From Bradyrhizobium genosp. L (GTDB taxonomy: Bacteria; Pseudomonadota; Alphaproteobacteria; Rhizobiales; Xanthobacteraceae), in NCBI RefSeq assembly GCF_015624485.1, contig NZ_CP061378.1:1550001-1614000 (forward strand): a DNA stretch of 64,000 nt. The letters are read 5' to 3'. A program made the position numbers and the translations under genes. The notes beneath the pieces are model-generated. The model did no database searches and had not been told where the DNA came from. It worked only from the letters and a program-made list of their open reading frames with translations. Below are positions 63,792-64,000 of the stretch, piece after piece. Every line of letters starts with the position of its first letter. The stretch's first letter is position 1.

Positions 63792-64000
63792 ATGACAGTT
63801 CGTCTCCCTCAGACCGTGTGGCGTGCGGCGATCGCTGCGGCGTTGCTTGGCACAACCAGCATCACCGCCGTGCCCGCGATCGCACAGGACGCGGCCTGTG
63901 CGCCGGTCAATGCCGTCGAGACTGCGCCGCCGCCGCTGCCGACCTATGATCAGCCGCCGGTGCCTGGCGCCGGCTACATCTGGTCGCCGGGCTACTGGTC
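63792..64000 (+). CDS. Secreted YxWxPGYW-repeat protein, N-terminal part
   Basis: The gene runs off the window. ATG 63792 has AGAGG seven bases upstream. A signal peptide (MTVRLPQTVWRAAIAAALLG, then TTSITAVPAIAQ) leads to a Pro-rich segment and the first repeat GAGYIWSPGYW. This is the YXWQPGYW/BcpO-related WXXGXW repeat family common in Bradyrhizobium, periplasmic or cell-surface proteins of unclear function. The EcfG-type promoter directly upstream suggests it is made in the general stress response. Confidence 0.85.
   Translation, partial: MTVRLPQTVWRAAIAAALLGTTSITAVPAIAQDAACAPVNAVETAPPPLPTYDQPPVPGAGYIWSPGYW

Overview
The window is high-GC, densely coded DNA of an alphaproteobacterium, most likely Bradyrhizobium or a close relative in the Nitrobacteraceae. 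The signs are a Porin_2-type outer-membrane porin, small HGG-motif proteins, a general-stress EcfG-type promoter, a CtrA-type site, and many solute-binding-protein and acyl-CoA catabolism genes. All assignments come from reading the sequence; no database search was run. No rRNA, tRNA, CRISPR array, transposase or prophage was seen.

Layout. 0-5.2 kb: an MFS exporter fragment divergent from a TetR regulator across a double palindrome; a leftward set (MBL-fold hydrolase, NAD(P)-binding protein, secreted cupin); an MscS channel; and an Rrf2 Fe-S regulator whose own upstream motif also lies before the MBL gene. 5.3-11.6 kb: a GntR-controlled locus with a D-threonine-aldolase/D-serine-dehydratase-type PLP enzyme, RidA, a HAD hydrolase and a complete polar amino-acid ABC importer, probably for uptake and breakdown of a D- or 3-hydroxy-amino acid. 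11.6-21.7 kb: a translationally coupled pair of unknown small genes, a dispersed-type repeat, serA, a 1039-residue autotransporter with an SGNH-like passenger, a LysR regulator with a DcuC-type carrier and an alpha/beta hydrolase, and small secreted or membrane peptides. 21.7-30.3 kb: two MarR regulators, the porin, an orphan terminator (possible sRNA), tandem palindromes, a degenerate FrsA-type hydrolase, a BisC-type molybdoenzyme and a secreted hydrolase.

30.4-43.5 kb: a twelve-gene rightward catabolic operon (DsbA-fold isomerase, acyl-CoA ligase, two SDRs lacking the catalytic Tyr, two acyl-CoA dehydrogenases, thiolase, nitronate-monooxygenase-like flavoprotein, enoyl-CoA isomerase, Fe-ADH, GST, solute-binding protein). 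A divergent HxlR regulator with two near-identical operators faces it. The substrate is not known.

43.5-56.7 kb: a surface polysaccharide cluster with a beta-propeller protein, GT4 glycosyltransferase, Wzz-type co-polymerase whose fused kinase domain has lost its Walker A lysine, Wzx flippase, FAD monooxygenase, CelD-type acyltransferase, WecG/TagA glycosyltransferase, Wzy/ligase and GH5 glycanase. A perfect TTAA-N7-TTAA CtrA-type site precedes the WecG gene.

56.8-64 kb: an MHS-type MFS carrier, then a leftward series of clpB, a DUF2171 protein, a Dyp peroxidase with a C-terminal encapsulin targeting peptide, the encapsulin shell, and a 64-residue unknown protein. The window ends in a secreted YxWxPGYW-repeat protein behind an EcfG-type promoter.
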